Of a stretch of 64,000 nt of DNA, positions 1 to 8,446 are shown in pieces (the stretch's first letter is position 1; the number at the start of each line of letters is the position of its first letter). Source of the stretch: an uncultured Hyphomonas sp. (GTDB lineage Bacteria; Pseudomonadota; Alphaproteobacteria; Caulobacterales; Hyphomonadaceae); the NCBI RefSeq assembly GCF_963677035.1, contig NZ_OY781472.1:186001-250000 (forward strand), written 5' to 3'. The position numbers and the translations under genes are program-made. Under the pieces are notes generated by a model. It did not search any database. It had not been told where the DNA came from and was given only the letters and a program-made list of their open reading frames with translations.

Positions 1-1
1 C

Positions 2-682
2 GATGCGGCGGCATACGCGCTCAAACTGATCGACCCGTCCGTGAAGCTGACCATCGAAAAGCCGGATGGCTCCATTCTGGCAAAAGGCGATGTGGTCGCC
101 CGCCTCGAAGGGTCTGCGCGGTCCATCCTGATCGCGGAACGTACGATGCTGAACTTCCTGGGCCGCTTGTCCGCCGTCGCCACCATGACGCGCACATTCG
201 CCGACAAGATTGCGCATACAAACGCCACCATTGTCTGCACCCGGAAGACAACACCGGGCCACCGCGCCCTCGAAAAGCGCGCCGTCCGCTGCGGCGGCGG
301 CACGGCGCACCGCTATGGCCTAGACGATGCCGTCCTCATCAAGGACAATCACATCGCGGCCTGCGGATCGGTCTCCACTGCGCTCGAACGCGCGAAGGCC
401 TATGCCGGACACCTGCGGATGATCGAGGTCGAGGTCGACTCACTGGACCAACTGAAAGAGGCGCTGCCACACGGGCCGCACGCCGTCCTGCTGGACAATA
501 TGAGCCCGGACACGCTGCGGGAAGCTGTCGCCATGGCCGGCGGCAAGGTCGTGCTGGAAGCGTCAGGCGGCGTGAACCTCGACACGGTGGCCGCAATTGC
601 GGAAACGGGCGTGGATTTCATCTCGGTCGGCGCGCTCACCCATTCGGCGCCAAACCTTGACCTCGGAATGGATGTGGTCTGA
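2..682 (+). CDS. nadC: Nicotinate-nucleotide pyrophosphorylase (quinolinate phosphoribosyltransferase), 5'-truncated
   Basis: Converts quinolinate and PRPP to nicotinate mononucleotide, CO2 and pyrophosphate in de novo NAD synthesis (cytoplasmic). The reading frame is already open at base 2, so the N-terminus lies outside the window and the GTG at 41 is internal. Visible family motifs are TRKTTPG followed by [17 protein letters not shown] (phosphate and quinolinate binding), the [10 protein letters not shown] segment, and the C-terminal LEASGGV and [11 protein letters not shown] strands of the barrel. The stop falls where the family normally ends. An SDR gene follows 45 bp downstream on the same strand; whether they are co-transcribed cannot be told. 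The identification is secure; only the missing start is open. Confidence 0.95.
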   Translation, partial: DAAAYALKLIDPSVKLTIEKPDGSILAKGDVVARLEGSARSILIAERTMLNFLGRLSAVATMTRTFADKIAHTNATIVCTRKTTPGHRALEKRAVRCGGGTAHRYGLDDAVLIKDNHIAACGSVSTALERAKAYAGHLRMIEVEVDSLDQLKEALPHGPHAVLLDNMSPDTLREAVAMAGGKVVLEASGGVNLDTVAAIAETGVDFISVGALTHSAPNLDLGMDVV

Positions 683-727
683 CACTGCGTGTATCGGGCA
701 ACCGCCCACGCAGGAGGGACTTCAGAC

Positions 728-1537
728 ATGGCCAGCGCGAACGGCCGCAAGAGCATTTTCATCACAGGCGCCGCGTCCGGTATCGGCGCAGAGACAGCGC
801 GCTTCTTTTCCGAAAAGGGCTGGTTCTGCGGTCTCTATGACGTGAACACAGCCGGCCTGGCAGATGTGGCGGGCGAACTGGGGACCGGTAATTCGGTCTA
901 CGCAAAGCTTGATGTCCGCGACCGCAATGATTGGGCACTCGCCGTAAAGAGCTTCTCGGAAGCGACAGACGGCAAGATGCACGTCCTGTTCAACAATGCC
1001 GGAATCGGCCGGCATGGCTGGTTCGAGGATGTTTCCGGCGATGACAATGATCTGGTTGTCGATGTGAACGTCAAAGGCGTCATCAATGGTGTGCAGGCCT
1101 GCCTGCCACTGCTGAAGGAGACGGAAGGCGCACGCATCGTCAACACGGCCTCCACGGCCGGGATCGTCGGCTCGCCCCGCCTTGCCGTTTACTCTGCCTC
1201 GAAATTCGCCGTCCGGGGGCTGACGGAAGCACTCGACGCAGAATTCCGGGATCTCGATATCCGCGTCACCAGCCTGATGCCCTGGTTCATCGACACACCG
1301 ATCCTGGATATGGGCGCGACCGAAGGTTCCAATGTCAAAATGGCCGACGAGATCCGCGATGCCGGACAGGACGTCTATCCCGTCTCGCTCGCCGCGCAGC
1401 GGGCATGGGACGCGGCACATGGGGACGACATTCATTACATGGCCGGCAAGGCCGCGCAGCGGGCGAAGTTCATCAGCCGCTGGGCACCGGGCCTGATGCG
1501 CAACCAGGTGAAGAAGTCCGTCCCTTCACGCGACTGA
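728..1537 (+). CDS. Short-chain dehydrogenase/reductase (SDR)
   Basis: NAD(P)-dependent oxidoreductase of the classical SDR family, 269 residues; substrate unknown. It has the Rossmann motif TGAASGIG near residue 10, the NNAG motif, a serine in VNTASTAG and the catalytic YSASK. The frame is open upstream to 689, but the ATG at 728 is preceded by a strong ribosome binding site (AGGAGGG around 712-718), and the protein then starts where family members do, so 728 is taken. It lies 45 bp after nadC and ends just before a strong bidirectional hairpin. The C-terminal part (residues 190-269) matches SDRs that act on lipids or small ketones only in a general way, so no substrate is proposed. Confidence 0.88.
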   Translation: MASANGRKSIFITGAASGIGAETARFFSEKGWFCGLYDVNTAGLADVAGELGTGNSVYAKLDVRDRNDWALAVKSFSEATDGKMHVLFNNAGIGRHGWFEDVSGDDNDLVVDVNVKGVINGVQACLPLLKETEGARIVNTASTAGIVGSPRLAVYSASKFAVRGLTEALDAEFRDLDIRVTSLMPWFIDTPILDMGATEGSNVKMADEIRDAGQDVYPVSLAAQRAWDAAHGDDIHYMAGKAAQRAKFISRWAPGLMRNQVKKSVPSRD

Positions 1538-1565
1538 GCCAGCCGGAAACGCCCCCCGCAAACAC

Positions 1566-1598
1566 AAAAGGCCGCCGGCATTCCACCGGCGGCCTTTT
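1566..1598. terminator. Bidirectional rho-independent terminator
   Basis: Perfect 9-bp stem GGCCGCCGG / CCGGCGGCC with a 7-base loop. It is flanked by AAAA on the left and TTTT on the right, so it can stop both the rightward SDR transcript and the leftward cell-wall hydrolase transcript, whose genes converge here. Confidence 0.9.
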
Positions 1599-1618
1599 CA
1601 TTGTTTCAGACTTTCAGA

Positions 1619-2785
1619 TCAGCGCATTCCGCCAGCGGCGGAGACAGCCTTCGCGGCCTGAGCCGCAGCATAGGAGTCGACGGCCGCATTGCTGGAGGCC
1701 ACGTCGAAGGACCCGTCGGCGGCCGTTGTCAGGCGCGGGGCACCATTGGTGATCGTACGGGTGGACGTGGTGACCGTGGCCGGAGCCGCAGTCGCGTCAA
1801 CGTTCCCGGCGACCTTCATTTCACCCGGCGTCGCGTCACGCAGGACGGTCAGAGCCTCTTTATTCAGGTCTTTCGTGTCAGCTGCCGCCACGATCGGTGC
1901 CGGAGCGGACCGCGCCGCGCTGGCACGGCGGACCTTTGCCCATTCGGAGCCGCGCGGGAAACGATAGAACACGTGCAGGCCGATCTTGTCGGTCTTGATC
2001 AGGCCAGCACTCCAGACCGGATCAACATATGTTGCGTGATAGTGCGTCGCGCCGCCTGTCCGGTCCTCGGCCAGGTTCATCAGAACATGCGCCGCAATCT
2101 CCTTCGCCTGTTCCCAGGCTGTGCCTTTCGGCTTGCGGCCAAGCGCGCCGTCGCAGGTGAAGGTAAACTGGCAACCGGTCGTCCGGGTTGCGCCCTGGAA
2201 GACCACACCGCACGCGGTATCCGGATAGCGGTGATCGTGCATCCGGTTGGAAATCACTTCGGCAACGGCAAGCTGACCAGCCAGCGGTTCGTTGCGGGAT
2301 TCGTAATAGATGGCCTGCGCCATACAATGCGCTTCGGAGTCGAGCGCTTCGGCGCGCTTCAGGTGCTCCGGCCGGAACGAGACGAGCGAGGCGATTGCCG
2401 CACCATCCCGGTCACGCTTGGCATAGCGGCTCATCGAGGAGGCCGTATCGCGCTCCAGAGTATATTCGACGGTGCGGATCCACGGCGTGTCCATCAACGA
2501 CGGCGCATGATCGGCCAGACGGGCGCTGGCGCCGCCATCTTCGATCTGTGCAAACCGCTGGGCCTGCTCGCTGAAGTCAGCCTGTGCGCGAATATCGGAC
2601 TGGACCGAGCCGATCATCGGCAGAGTCACAGTCGCTGCCACAGCGCAGACCGCTACGGTCGCGCCGCGAATGACAATATCGCGCTGTTCCTCATTCGTCA
2701 TGGCCATCCACCAACGCTTGAGCCGCCCTTGGAGCCCACGCATTGACGACAGACTCGCCGTTGGTGGTTGAAGAAACCTTAACAT
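1619..2785 (-). CDS. SleB-type cell wall hydrolase, membrane-anchored
   Basis: Peptidoglycan hydrolase of the SleB / Hydrolase_2 family, 388 residues. A membrane segment near residues 40-60 (IVIRGATVAVCAVAATV) follows a basic, Trp-rich N-terminus. A variable linker comes next, then the SleB core with AQAIYYESRNEP, whose Glu is the likely catalytic residue, and CQFTFTCDG, GATHYHATYVDPVW and FYRF, all typical of the family. The C-terminal 90 residues are Ala/Thr-rich and low-complexity. The ATG at 2785 is preferred over the GTG at 2788 because GGGAGAG lies 5-11 nt upstream. It probably remodels peptidoglycan in vegetative cells; the SleB name comes from spore germination and does not imply sporulation here. 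It is monocistronic, with its own terminator region at 1566-1598. Confidence 0.85.
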   Translation of the reverse strand: MLRFLQPPTASLSSMRGLQGRLKRWWMAMTNEEQRDIVIRGATVAVCAVAATVTLPMIGSVQSDIRAQADFSEQAQRFAQIEDGGASARLADHAPSLMDTPWIRTVEYTLERDTASSMSRYAKRDRDGAAIASLVSFRPEHLKRAEALDSEAHCMAQAIYYESRNEPLAGQLAVAEVISNRMHDHRYPDTACGVVFQGATRTTGCQFTFTCDGALGRKPKGTAWEQAKEIAAHVLMNLAEDRTGGATHYHATYVDPVWSAGLIKTDKIGLHVFYRFPRGSEWAKVRRASAARSAPAPIVAAADTKDLNKEALTVLRDATPGEMKVAGNVDATAAPATVTTSTRTITNGAPRLTTAADGSFDVASSNAAVDSYAAAQAAKAVSAAGGMR

Positions 2786-3068
2786 CACCGCTCTCCCACG
2801 TCCCGATAGGCGATATCATTCCGCCCTGTTGTGCAGTTTCGGGACTGCTTGGATTTAACTGTTTCGGCAGCGTTCCCCGCCGTTTCATGAGCGGAATATG
2901 CTGTCGAACAGCTACCTAGCAAGAAGCTGGCCAGACTCTGGAGTGACAATTCCGTCAGGTGGAATTCGCCTCACAGGCGAATTAATTCTGCGTAATTTGG
3001 CCGAAGGCCTCAACTTGTTGATTTTTAGTAAAATTTCCACGTTTGTGACAAGAAATATGTTGCGATGC
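2786..3068. other. Intergenic region upstream of the SleB-type gene
   Basis: About 280 bp between the sleB-like start and the ppdK terminator. It must hold the leftward sleB-like promoter and is noticeably more AT-rich than the flanking genes. A near match to a CtrA box (TTAA-N7-TAAT around 2980) is visible but imperfect. Short open frames here overlap the terminator or lack a ribosome binding site, so no gene is called. Confidence 0.5.
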
Positions 3069-3103
3069 AAAAAAGCGGCTGTGGCACGATTACCACAGCC
3101 GCT
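3069..3103 (-). terminator. Rho-independent terminator of ppdK
   Basis: Perfect 11-bp inverted repeat AGCGGCTGTGG / CCACAGCCGCT with an 8-base loop (3074-3103). On the minus strand it is followed by a run of six T (plus-strand A at 3069-3074). It lies 26 bp beyond the ppdK stop codon. Confidence 0.92.
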
Positions 3104-3128
3104 CGCAATCGATTCGGAACCGTAACTG

Positions 3129-5822
3129 TCAGCTTTCCGATTCTGAGAGGGCAGCGTGTGCCGCAGCGAGACGCGCAATCGGCACCCGATAGGGCGAACA
3201 GGACACATAATCGAGCCCCGTACGGTGGCAGAAGGCCACCGAAGCCGGGTCTCCGCCATGTTCGCCGCAGATGCCCAGCTTGATGCCCGGACGGGTGTTG
3301 CGGCCCCGCTCAGCAGCGGTTTTCACCAGTTCGCCAACGCCTTCCTGGTCCAGCGTGACGAAGGGGTCTTTTTCGTAGATTCCCTTGTCCTCATAGACTT
3401 TGAGGAAGCGTCCGGCATCGTCGCGCGAGATGCCCAGCGTGGTTTGCGTCAGATCATTTGTGCCGAAGGAGAAGAATGCGGCCGACTGGGCGATATCGCC
3501 GGCCCGCAGCGCGGCCCGCGGCAGCTCGATCATGGTGCCGACCATATATTCCAGCGTGACACCGGTTTCCTCGAACACGGCCTTGGCCTGCGCATCGACG
3601 ACATCTTTCAGGATCTGCAGCTCTCGGTGGGTCGCCACCAGCGGGATCATCACTTCCGGAACGGGCTTGCGGCCGGTTTCGTTGGCAATGTTCACAGCGG
3701 CCTCAAAGATCGCCCGGGCCTGCATTTCGTAAATTTCCGGGTACGTAATCCCCAGACGGCAACCGCGGTGCCCCAGCATCGGATTGCTCTCATGCAGATC
3801 ATCTGCCCGGCGCTTCAGTTCCGCCACGCTGACACCGGACGCCTTGGCGACCTCTTCCATATCCTCATCGGTATGCGGAAGGAATTCGTGCAGCGGCGGG
3901 TCGAGCAGGCGGATCGTCGCCGGACGGTCTTCCAGAATACGGAAGATTTCCTCGAAGTCGCTCCGCTGCATCGGCAACAGCTTGTCCAGGGAAGCACGGC
4001 GGCCTGCCACATCGTTGGACAGGATCATGGCGCGCACTTCCGGAATACGCTCTTCGTCGAAGAACATGTGTTCCGTGCGGCAAAGGCCAATGCCTTCCGC
4101 GCCGAACTCAACCGCTGTGCGGGTGTCGAGCGGGGTTTCCGCATTGGCACGCACTTTCAGACGGCGGGCAGCGTCAGCCCAGGTCATCAGTGTGCCGAAA
4201 TCACCGGAAAGGTCCGGCTGAACCATCTCCACGGCGCCCAGCATCACCTGACCGGTTGCGCCGTCCACCGTGATGACGTCGCCCTTTTTCACTTCACGGC
4301 CCATGACGCGGAACACGCCGGCCTTGCCGTCGACCTGCAGGCCGCCAGCGCCGCAGACACAGGGGCGCCCCATGCCGCGCGCCACAACGGCGGCGTGGCT
4401 GGTCATACCGCCGCGGGCGGTCACAATACCGCGGGCGGCGTGCATGCCCTTGATGTCTTCCGGGCTCGTCTCGACACGGACGAGAATGACATCCTCGCCT
4501 TTTTCGGCCAGATGGAAGGCCTCGTCGGAATCGAACACGGCCTTGCCGACTGCCGCGCCCGGGCTGGCCGGCAAGCCAACCACGAGCACATCGCGCTCAG
4601 CGTCTTCAGAAATCGCCGGGTGCAACAGCTGGTCCAGCTGCGAAGGCAGCAGGCGCAGAACGGCTTCATTCTCGGTGATCAGGCCTTCGCGGGCCATGTC
4701 CACGGCGATCTTGAGCGCGGCGGCCGCAGTGCGTTTCCCGTTGCGGGTCTGCAGCATGTAGAGACTGCCGTCCTCGACCGTAAATTCGAGGTCCTGCATG
4801 TCCTTGTAGTGACGCTCCAGCGTGTTCGCGACATCGCGCAGCTGGCCGTAGACTTCCGGCATGGCCTCTTCCAGCGGGGCGTCGTCAGAGCCCAGCGTGT
4901 CGGCACGCTCACGCGAGATCGGGGCCGGGGTGCGGATCCCAGCAACAACGTCTTCGCCCTGCGCATTGATCAGGTATTCGCCATAGAAGATCGACTCGCC
5001 GTTGGACGGGTCGCGCGTGAAGGCGACGCCCGTCGCGGAGGATTCGCCCAGATTGCCGAACACCATGGATTGCACGGTCACCGCCGTGCCCCATTCGGCC
5101 GGGATGTCGTTCAGTTTGCGATAGGTGATTGCGCGGTCGTTCATCCAGGAACCGAACACGGCGGAGATGGCGCCCCACAGCTGTTCCTTCGGATCTTCCG
5201 GGAAAGGCTTGCCCAGCTCTTTCTGGACCGTTTCCTTGTAGAGCACGATGATCTTCTGCCAGTCATCGGCGCTCATGTCGGTGTCGAGATCGATGCCCTG
5301 ACGGTCTTTGTACTCGTCGAGGACGTGTTCGAATTCGTCATGGCCCATGCCGAGCACGACATTGGAATACATCTGGATGAAGCGGCGATAGCTGTCATAG
5401 GCGAAGCGGTCTCCAGCCTTCTTGGCCAGGCCAACGACAGACGCTTCGTTCAGGCCGAGGTTCAGCACCGTGTCCATCATGCCCGGCATCGAAGCGCGGG
5501 CGCCGGAGCGCACGGACACGAGCAGCGGGTTTTCCGGGTCGCCAAAGCCCTTGCCGGACTTCTTCTCCAGATCGGCCAGCGCCTGGTCGACCTGCGGAGC
5601 GAGCGTGGAAGGATATTCCCGCTCAAGCTCATAATAAGCGGTGCAGACAGCGGTAGAGATCGTAAAGCCCGGAGGCACCGGCAGGCCCAGCTTGGCCATT
5701 TCGGCGAGGTTCGCGCCCTTGCCGCCCAGCAGGTTCTTCATGGAGGCATCGCCATCGGCAGTGCCCCCGCCGAATGCGTAAACCCAGGTCTCTTCCGCGT
5801 GCTTCAATGCTGCTTCACCCAT
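3129..5822 (-). CDS. ppdK: Pyruvate phosphate dikinase
   Basis: Interconverts pyruvate, ATP and Pi with phosphoenolpyruvate, AMP and PPi (cytoplasmic). The 897 residues match the usual length. Domain order is as expected: an N-terminal ATP-binding domain (YAFGGGTADGD, LLGGKGANLAEM); a central swivelling domain with the phosphohistidine site in RGGMTSHAAVVARGMG around residue 470; and a C-terminal PEP/pyruvate barrel with LCRTEHMFF, LGHRGCRLG and the FGTNDLTQTT and GICGEHGGDP motifs. The ATG at 5822 has AGAGGA about 5-10 nt upstream. The gene stands alone, with a strong terminator at 3069-3103. A perfect 10-bp palindrome ACAACGTTGT at 5943-5952 lies 121 bp upstream and may be a regulatory site; this is untested. 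It suggests PEP regeneration from pyruvate for gluconeogenic growth. Confidence 0.97.
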   Translation of the reverse strand: MGEAALKHAEETWVYAFGGGTADGDASMKNLLGGKGANLAEMAKLGLPVPPGFTISTAVCTAYYELEREYPSTLAPQVDQALADLEKKSGKGFGDPENPLLVSVRSGARASMPGMMDTVLNLGLNEASVVGLAKKAGDRFAYDSYRRFIQMYSNVVLGMGHDEFEHVLDEYKDRQGIDLDTDMSADDWQKIIVLYKETVQKELGKPFPEDPKEQLWGAISAVFGSWMNDRAITYRKLNDIPAEWGTAVTVQSMVFGNLGESSATGVAFTRDPSNGESIFYGEYLINAQGEDVVAGIRTPAPISRERADTLGSDDAPLEEAMPEVYGQLRDVANTLERHYKDMQDLEFTVEDGSLYMLQTRNGKRTAAAALKIAVDMAREGLITENEAVLRLLPSQLDQLLHPAISEDAERDVLVVGLPASPGAAVGKAVFDSDEAFHLAEKGEDVILVRVETSPEDIKGMHAARGIVTARGGMTSHAAVVARGMGRPCVCGAGGLQVDGKAGVFRVMGREVKKGDVITVDGATGQVMLGAVEMVQPDLSGDFGTLMTWADAARRLKVRANAETPLDTRTAVEFGAEGIGLCRTEHMFFDEERIPEVRAMILSNDVAGRRASLDKLLPMQRSDFEEIFRILEDRPATIRLLDPPLHEFLPHTDEDMEEVAKASGVSVAELKRRADDLHESNPMLGHRGCRLGITYPEIYEMQARAIFEAAVNIANETGRKPVPEVMIPLVATHRELQILKDVVDAQAKAVFEETGVTLEYMVGTMIELPRAALRAGDIAQSAAFFSFGTNDLTQTTLGISRDDAGRFLKVYEDKGIYEKDPFVTLDQEGVGELVKTAAERGRNTRPGIKLGICGEHGGDPASVAFCHRTGLDYVSCSPYRVPIARLAAAHAALSESES

Positions 5823-6037
5823 GGTGTCCTCTTCAATTGTCTACGCGCGCCAATGCATGCCCGCCCACGCGCGAGGGAATTGCAAACCCTATGCTGCATC
5901 GCAACGCCAATGGCCAGCCGCTGAAAGGTCGCTTATGCCCTGACAACGTTGTTACCTGTCACATTGCTGTATCAAATTCTCATGCCCCGGGTTTGAAGGG
6001 GAAAATCTGTTCCGATGCGGGACGGTGGCCCGCCGGT

Positions 6038-8350
6038 TCAGCCTTCGATCTGGGAGAAATCCGCCACGCGGTGCAGCGTGTCGCGGATGTCGGCCAGCAG
6101 CGCCAGGCGATTCGCCCGGATGGCGGCATCCTGGTCATTGACCATGACATGTTCAAAGAAGGCATCGACCGGCCCGCGCAGCTTGGCGAGTTCAGTCATC
6201 ACGGTGGCGAAGTCCTCGTTCTTGAGAGGCTCTTCGATATCGTGGCGCACCTGGCCGAGTGTCTGGTGAAGCGCGATCTCCTGATCCGCCCCGGCATCGA
6301 TCAGCGCACCATCGACGGTGAGGGTCTCCGGCAGCGCGCCTTTCTTCTCCTCGGCCCGCAGGATGTTCGCTGCGCGCTTGTAGCCCGCCAGCAGATTCGC
6401 CCCGTCTTCCGTGCCAAGGAACGCGCCGAGCGCCTCGACCCGCTTGGTGATCAGCACGAGATCGTCCTCGCCGAGGGCGAAGACCGCATCGATGAGATCG
6501 TGGCGCTGCCCTTGATCGCGGAGGTATTGTTTCAGGCGGTCTGCGAAGAAGGAGAGAAGATCAGCAATACTCGGCCAAATGACTTCACTATCGTGACGTT
6601 CAAGCCGTTTACTGGAGATTGATCCATCAGAGTTCAGGTCAGCATCAACGAGCTTGAACTCGCCCATCGTTTTTCGCTCAGCCAACAGTACTTTGAGCTT
6701 AGCTCCTTCAGCATCAAATTTTTGAAGGTCAAACCTAGTTCTGACGATCTCTTCTTCGATATCGCTTCGTTTTTGAGCATTGGCCTGAGTCAGTTTCAAC
6801 ACAGTTTGATAAAGTGCCGCACGATCATTGGAGAGCGTACCAAACCAAAATGTCTCGATCAGGGGAATTCTTACACCAGCATCTAAAACGATCCGCACTG
6901 CACCAAGAGCTGCCCGGCGCAGTGCGAACGGATCTTTCGAACCAGTTGGCTTTTCGTTAATTCTCCAAAAGCCGGTTAATGTGTCGAGCTTGTCCGCCAG
7001 CGCGACGGCGATCCCCACCGGGTCGGTCGGCACATTGTCGCTCGGGCCCTGCGGTTTGTAGTGGTCGCGGATCGCGTCGGCGACGGCGGCAGGCTCAGGC
7101 TGTTCAGCCTCAAGCGCGTAGTAGCGGCCCATCACGCCCTGCAGTTCCGGGAATTCGCCGACCATTTCCGACACGAGGTCTGCCTTGGCGAGGCGTGCGG
7201 CGCGTTCGGCGAGGTCCGGATCGGCGCCCACTTTCGGGGCGAGTTCGCGCGCCAGCGCGGCCACGCGCTCCACCTTGTCGCCCAGCGAGCCAAGCTCCGC
7301 CTTGAAGGCGATGGTCGACAGCTTTTCCGCCATCTCGTCCAGCGGCTTCGCCTTGTCGAGATCCCAGAAGAAGCGGGCGTCGTCGAGACGGGCGGAGAGG
7401 ACGCGGGAATTGCCCTCGGCCAGCTTCTTGCCGCCATCGGCCGCGTCGATGTTCGCCACCACGATAAAGTGCGGCGCGAGCTTGCCGGTCTTGGCGTCGT
7501 TCACGGCGAAATATTTCTGGTGCGTCCGCATCGACAGCTGGATCACTTCCGGCGGCAGGGTCAGGAAGTCCGGGTCCATGTCGCCCAGCACGACGACCGG
7601 CCATTCGGCGAGGCCTGTGACCTCTTCCAGCAAGCCCAGATCCTCGATCCATTCGAGCCCGGCTTTCTTGCAGACAGCTTCAATGCCCTTGCGGATCACG
7701 TCCCGGCGGTCGGCCCGCGTGAGCTTCACATGGCCTGCGCCTTCCAGCTGCTTGGAATAGTCTTCCCAGCCGGTCACGGTGTACGGCCCGCGGCCATGCA
7801 CGCGGTGGCCTTCCACCTGATTGCCGCTGGCGATGCCATCCACGTCGAACGGCACAGTCTTGCCATCGAGCACGCAGGTGATCCGCTGCAGCGGACGCAC
7901 CCAGCGCAGATCCCCGGTGCCCCAGCGCATGGATTTCGGCCAGTGGAAACCGCGGATGATGGCGGGCACCGCCTCGGCGATGATGTCGGCCGCGTCGCGT
8001 CCCGGCGTCTCGATCACGGCGACATAGAAATCGCCCTTCTTCGGATCGGAGCGGACTTCAGCCTGGCTGATGTCGCTGAGGCCTGCGCCGCGCAGGAAGC
8101 CTTCGACGGCCTTGTCCGGCGCACCGACTTTCGGGCCTTTGCGCTCTTCCTTCACGTCCGCCGAGCGCTCGCTGAGGCCGGTGACCGAGACGGTCAGGCG
8201 GCGCGGGCCGGAACAGGGCGTCAGGCTTTTCCAGTTGAGCCCGGCATCGCCCAGCGCCTTTTCCAGCGCGCCAGCCAGATCCGCCTCGGCCTTCGCCTGC
8301 ATGCGCGCAGGAATTTCCTCGGAAAAGAGTTCTAGAAGCAGCTCAGCCAT
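6038..8350 (-). CDS. glyS: Glycyl-tRNA synthetase beta subunit, with an atypical internal segment
   Basis: Beta chain of the tetrameric bacterial-type GlyRS, needed for tRNA-Gly recognition; pairs with GlyQ encoded at 11153-12055. It starts with the family hallmark LLLELFSEEIPARMQ and contains CSGPRRL, GFHWPKSMRWG, FVRPLQ-like (WVRPLQRITC), LSMRTHQKYFAV and KDPFALRRAALG. At 770 residues it is longer than the roughly 690 I recall for E. coli GlyS. The extra length lies between the RIPL strand and LLSFFADRLK, a stretch of roughly 100 residues where E. coli has about 30. This coincides with a sharp drop in GC (see 6560-6985). The frame stays open and downstream motifs (ARHDLIDAVF-like) are intact, so the gene is probably functional. 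It is the last gene of the glyQ-containing minus-strand run, 97 bp after the caspase gene. Confidence 0.95.
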   Translation of the reverse strand: MAELLLELFSEEIPARMQAKAEADLAGALEKALGDAGLNWKSLTPCSGPRRLTVSVTGLSERSADVKEERKGPKVGAPDKAVEGFLRGAGLSDISQAEVRSDPKKGDFYVAVIETPGRDAADIIAEAVPAIIRGFHWPKSMRWGTGDLRWVRPLQRITCVLDGKTVPFDVDGIASGNQVEGHRVHGRGPYTVTGWEDYSKQLEGAGHVKLTRADRRDVIRKGIEAVCKKAGLEWIEDLGLLEEVTGLAEWPVVVLGDMDPDFLTLPPEVIQLSMRTHQKYFAVNDAKTGKLAPHFIVVANIDAADGGKKLAEGNSRVLSARLDDARFFWDLDKAKPLDEMAEKLSTIAFKAELGSLGDKVERVAALARELAPKVGADPDLAERAARLAKADLVSEMVGEFPELQGVMGRYYALEAEQPEPAAVADAIRDHYKPQGPSDNVPTDPVGIAVALADKLDTLTGFWRINEKPTGSKDPFALRRAALGAVRIVLDAGVRIPLIETFWFGTLSNDRAALYQTVLKLTQANAQKRSDIEEEIVRTRFDLQKFDAEGAKLKVLLAERKTMGEFKLVDADLNSDGSISSKRLERHDSEVIWPSIADLLSFFADRLKQYLRDQGQRHDLIDAVFALGEDDLVLITKRVEALGAFLGTEDGANLLAGYKRAANILRAEEKKGALPETLTVDGALIDAGADQEIALHQTLGQVRHDIEEPLKNEDFATVMTELAKLRGPVDAFFEHVMVNDQDAAIRANRLALLADIRDTLHRVADFSQIEG
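6560..6985. other. Low-GC block inside glyS
   Basis: Hand counting gives about 47% GC over 6601-6960 against about 69% in sampled flanking lines (6421-6480 and 7021-7080). It covers roughly codons 456-597 of glyS. The frame is preserved through both edges, and the block includes conserved family residues (TGSKDPFALRRAALG) as well as a non-conserved, charged insert. Codons change with it (AAA, TTT, AGA and GAT become frequent). This looks like a gene-internal recombination tract. Confidence 0.75.
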
Positions 8351-8446
8351 GATGCCCTAATTAGTCAGGAATGATTTATAAAGACCGCCACGGCTTACAG
8401 GCGCCCGCCCATGGGTCAAGCGGCAGGTCTGTAGTTCGGCCCGGTT

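Noticed and set aside
2691..2888. 65-codon open frame on the minus strand over the SleB gene start
   Set aside because: Overlaps the sleB-like start in another frame; the SleB gene has a better start and known motifs.
2980..2995. CtrA box upstream of the SleB gene
   Set aside because: Second half reads TAAT rather than TTAA; too weak to call.
2898..3125. 75-codon open frame on the plus strand
   Set aside because: It runs through the ppdK terminator stem and has no ribosome binding site; composition is not coding-like.
3156..5924. Very long plus-strand open frame opposite ppdK
   Set aside because: Antisense shadow of a well-conserved GC-rich gene; no family motifs, His/Gln/Arg-rich translation.
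6595..6625. Possible pseudogene or frameshift in glyS
   Set aside because: The frame stays open through the low-GC tract and later motifs are intact.
7061..8335. 424-codon plus-strand frame opposite glyS
   Set aside because: Shadow of glyS; no start signals and His/Arg-rich low-information translation.
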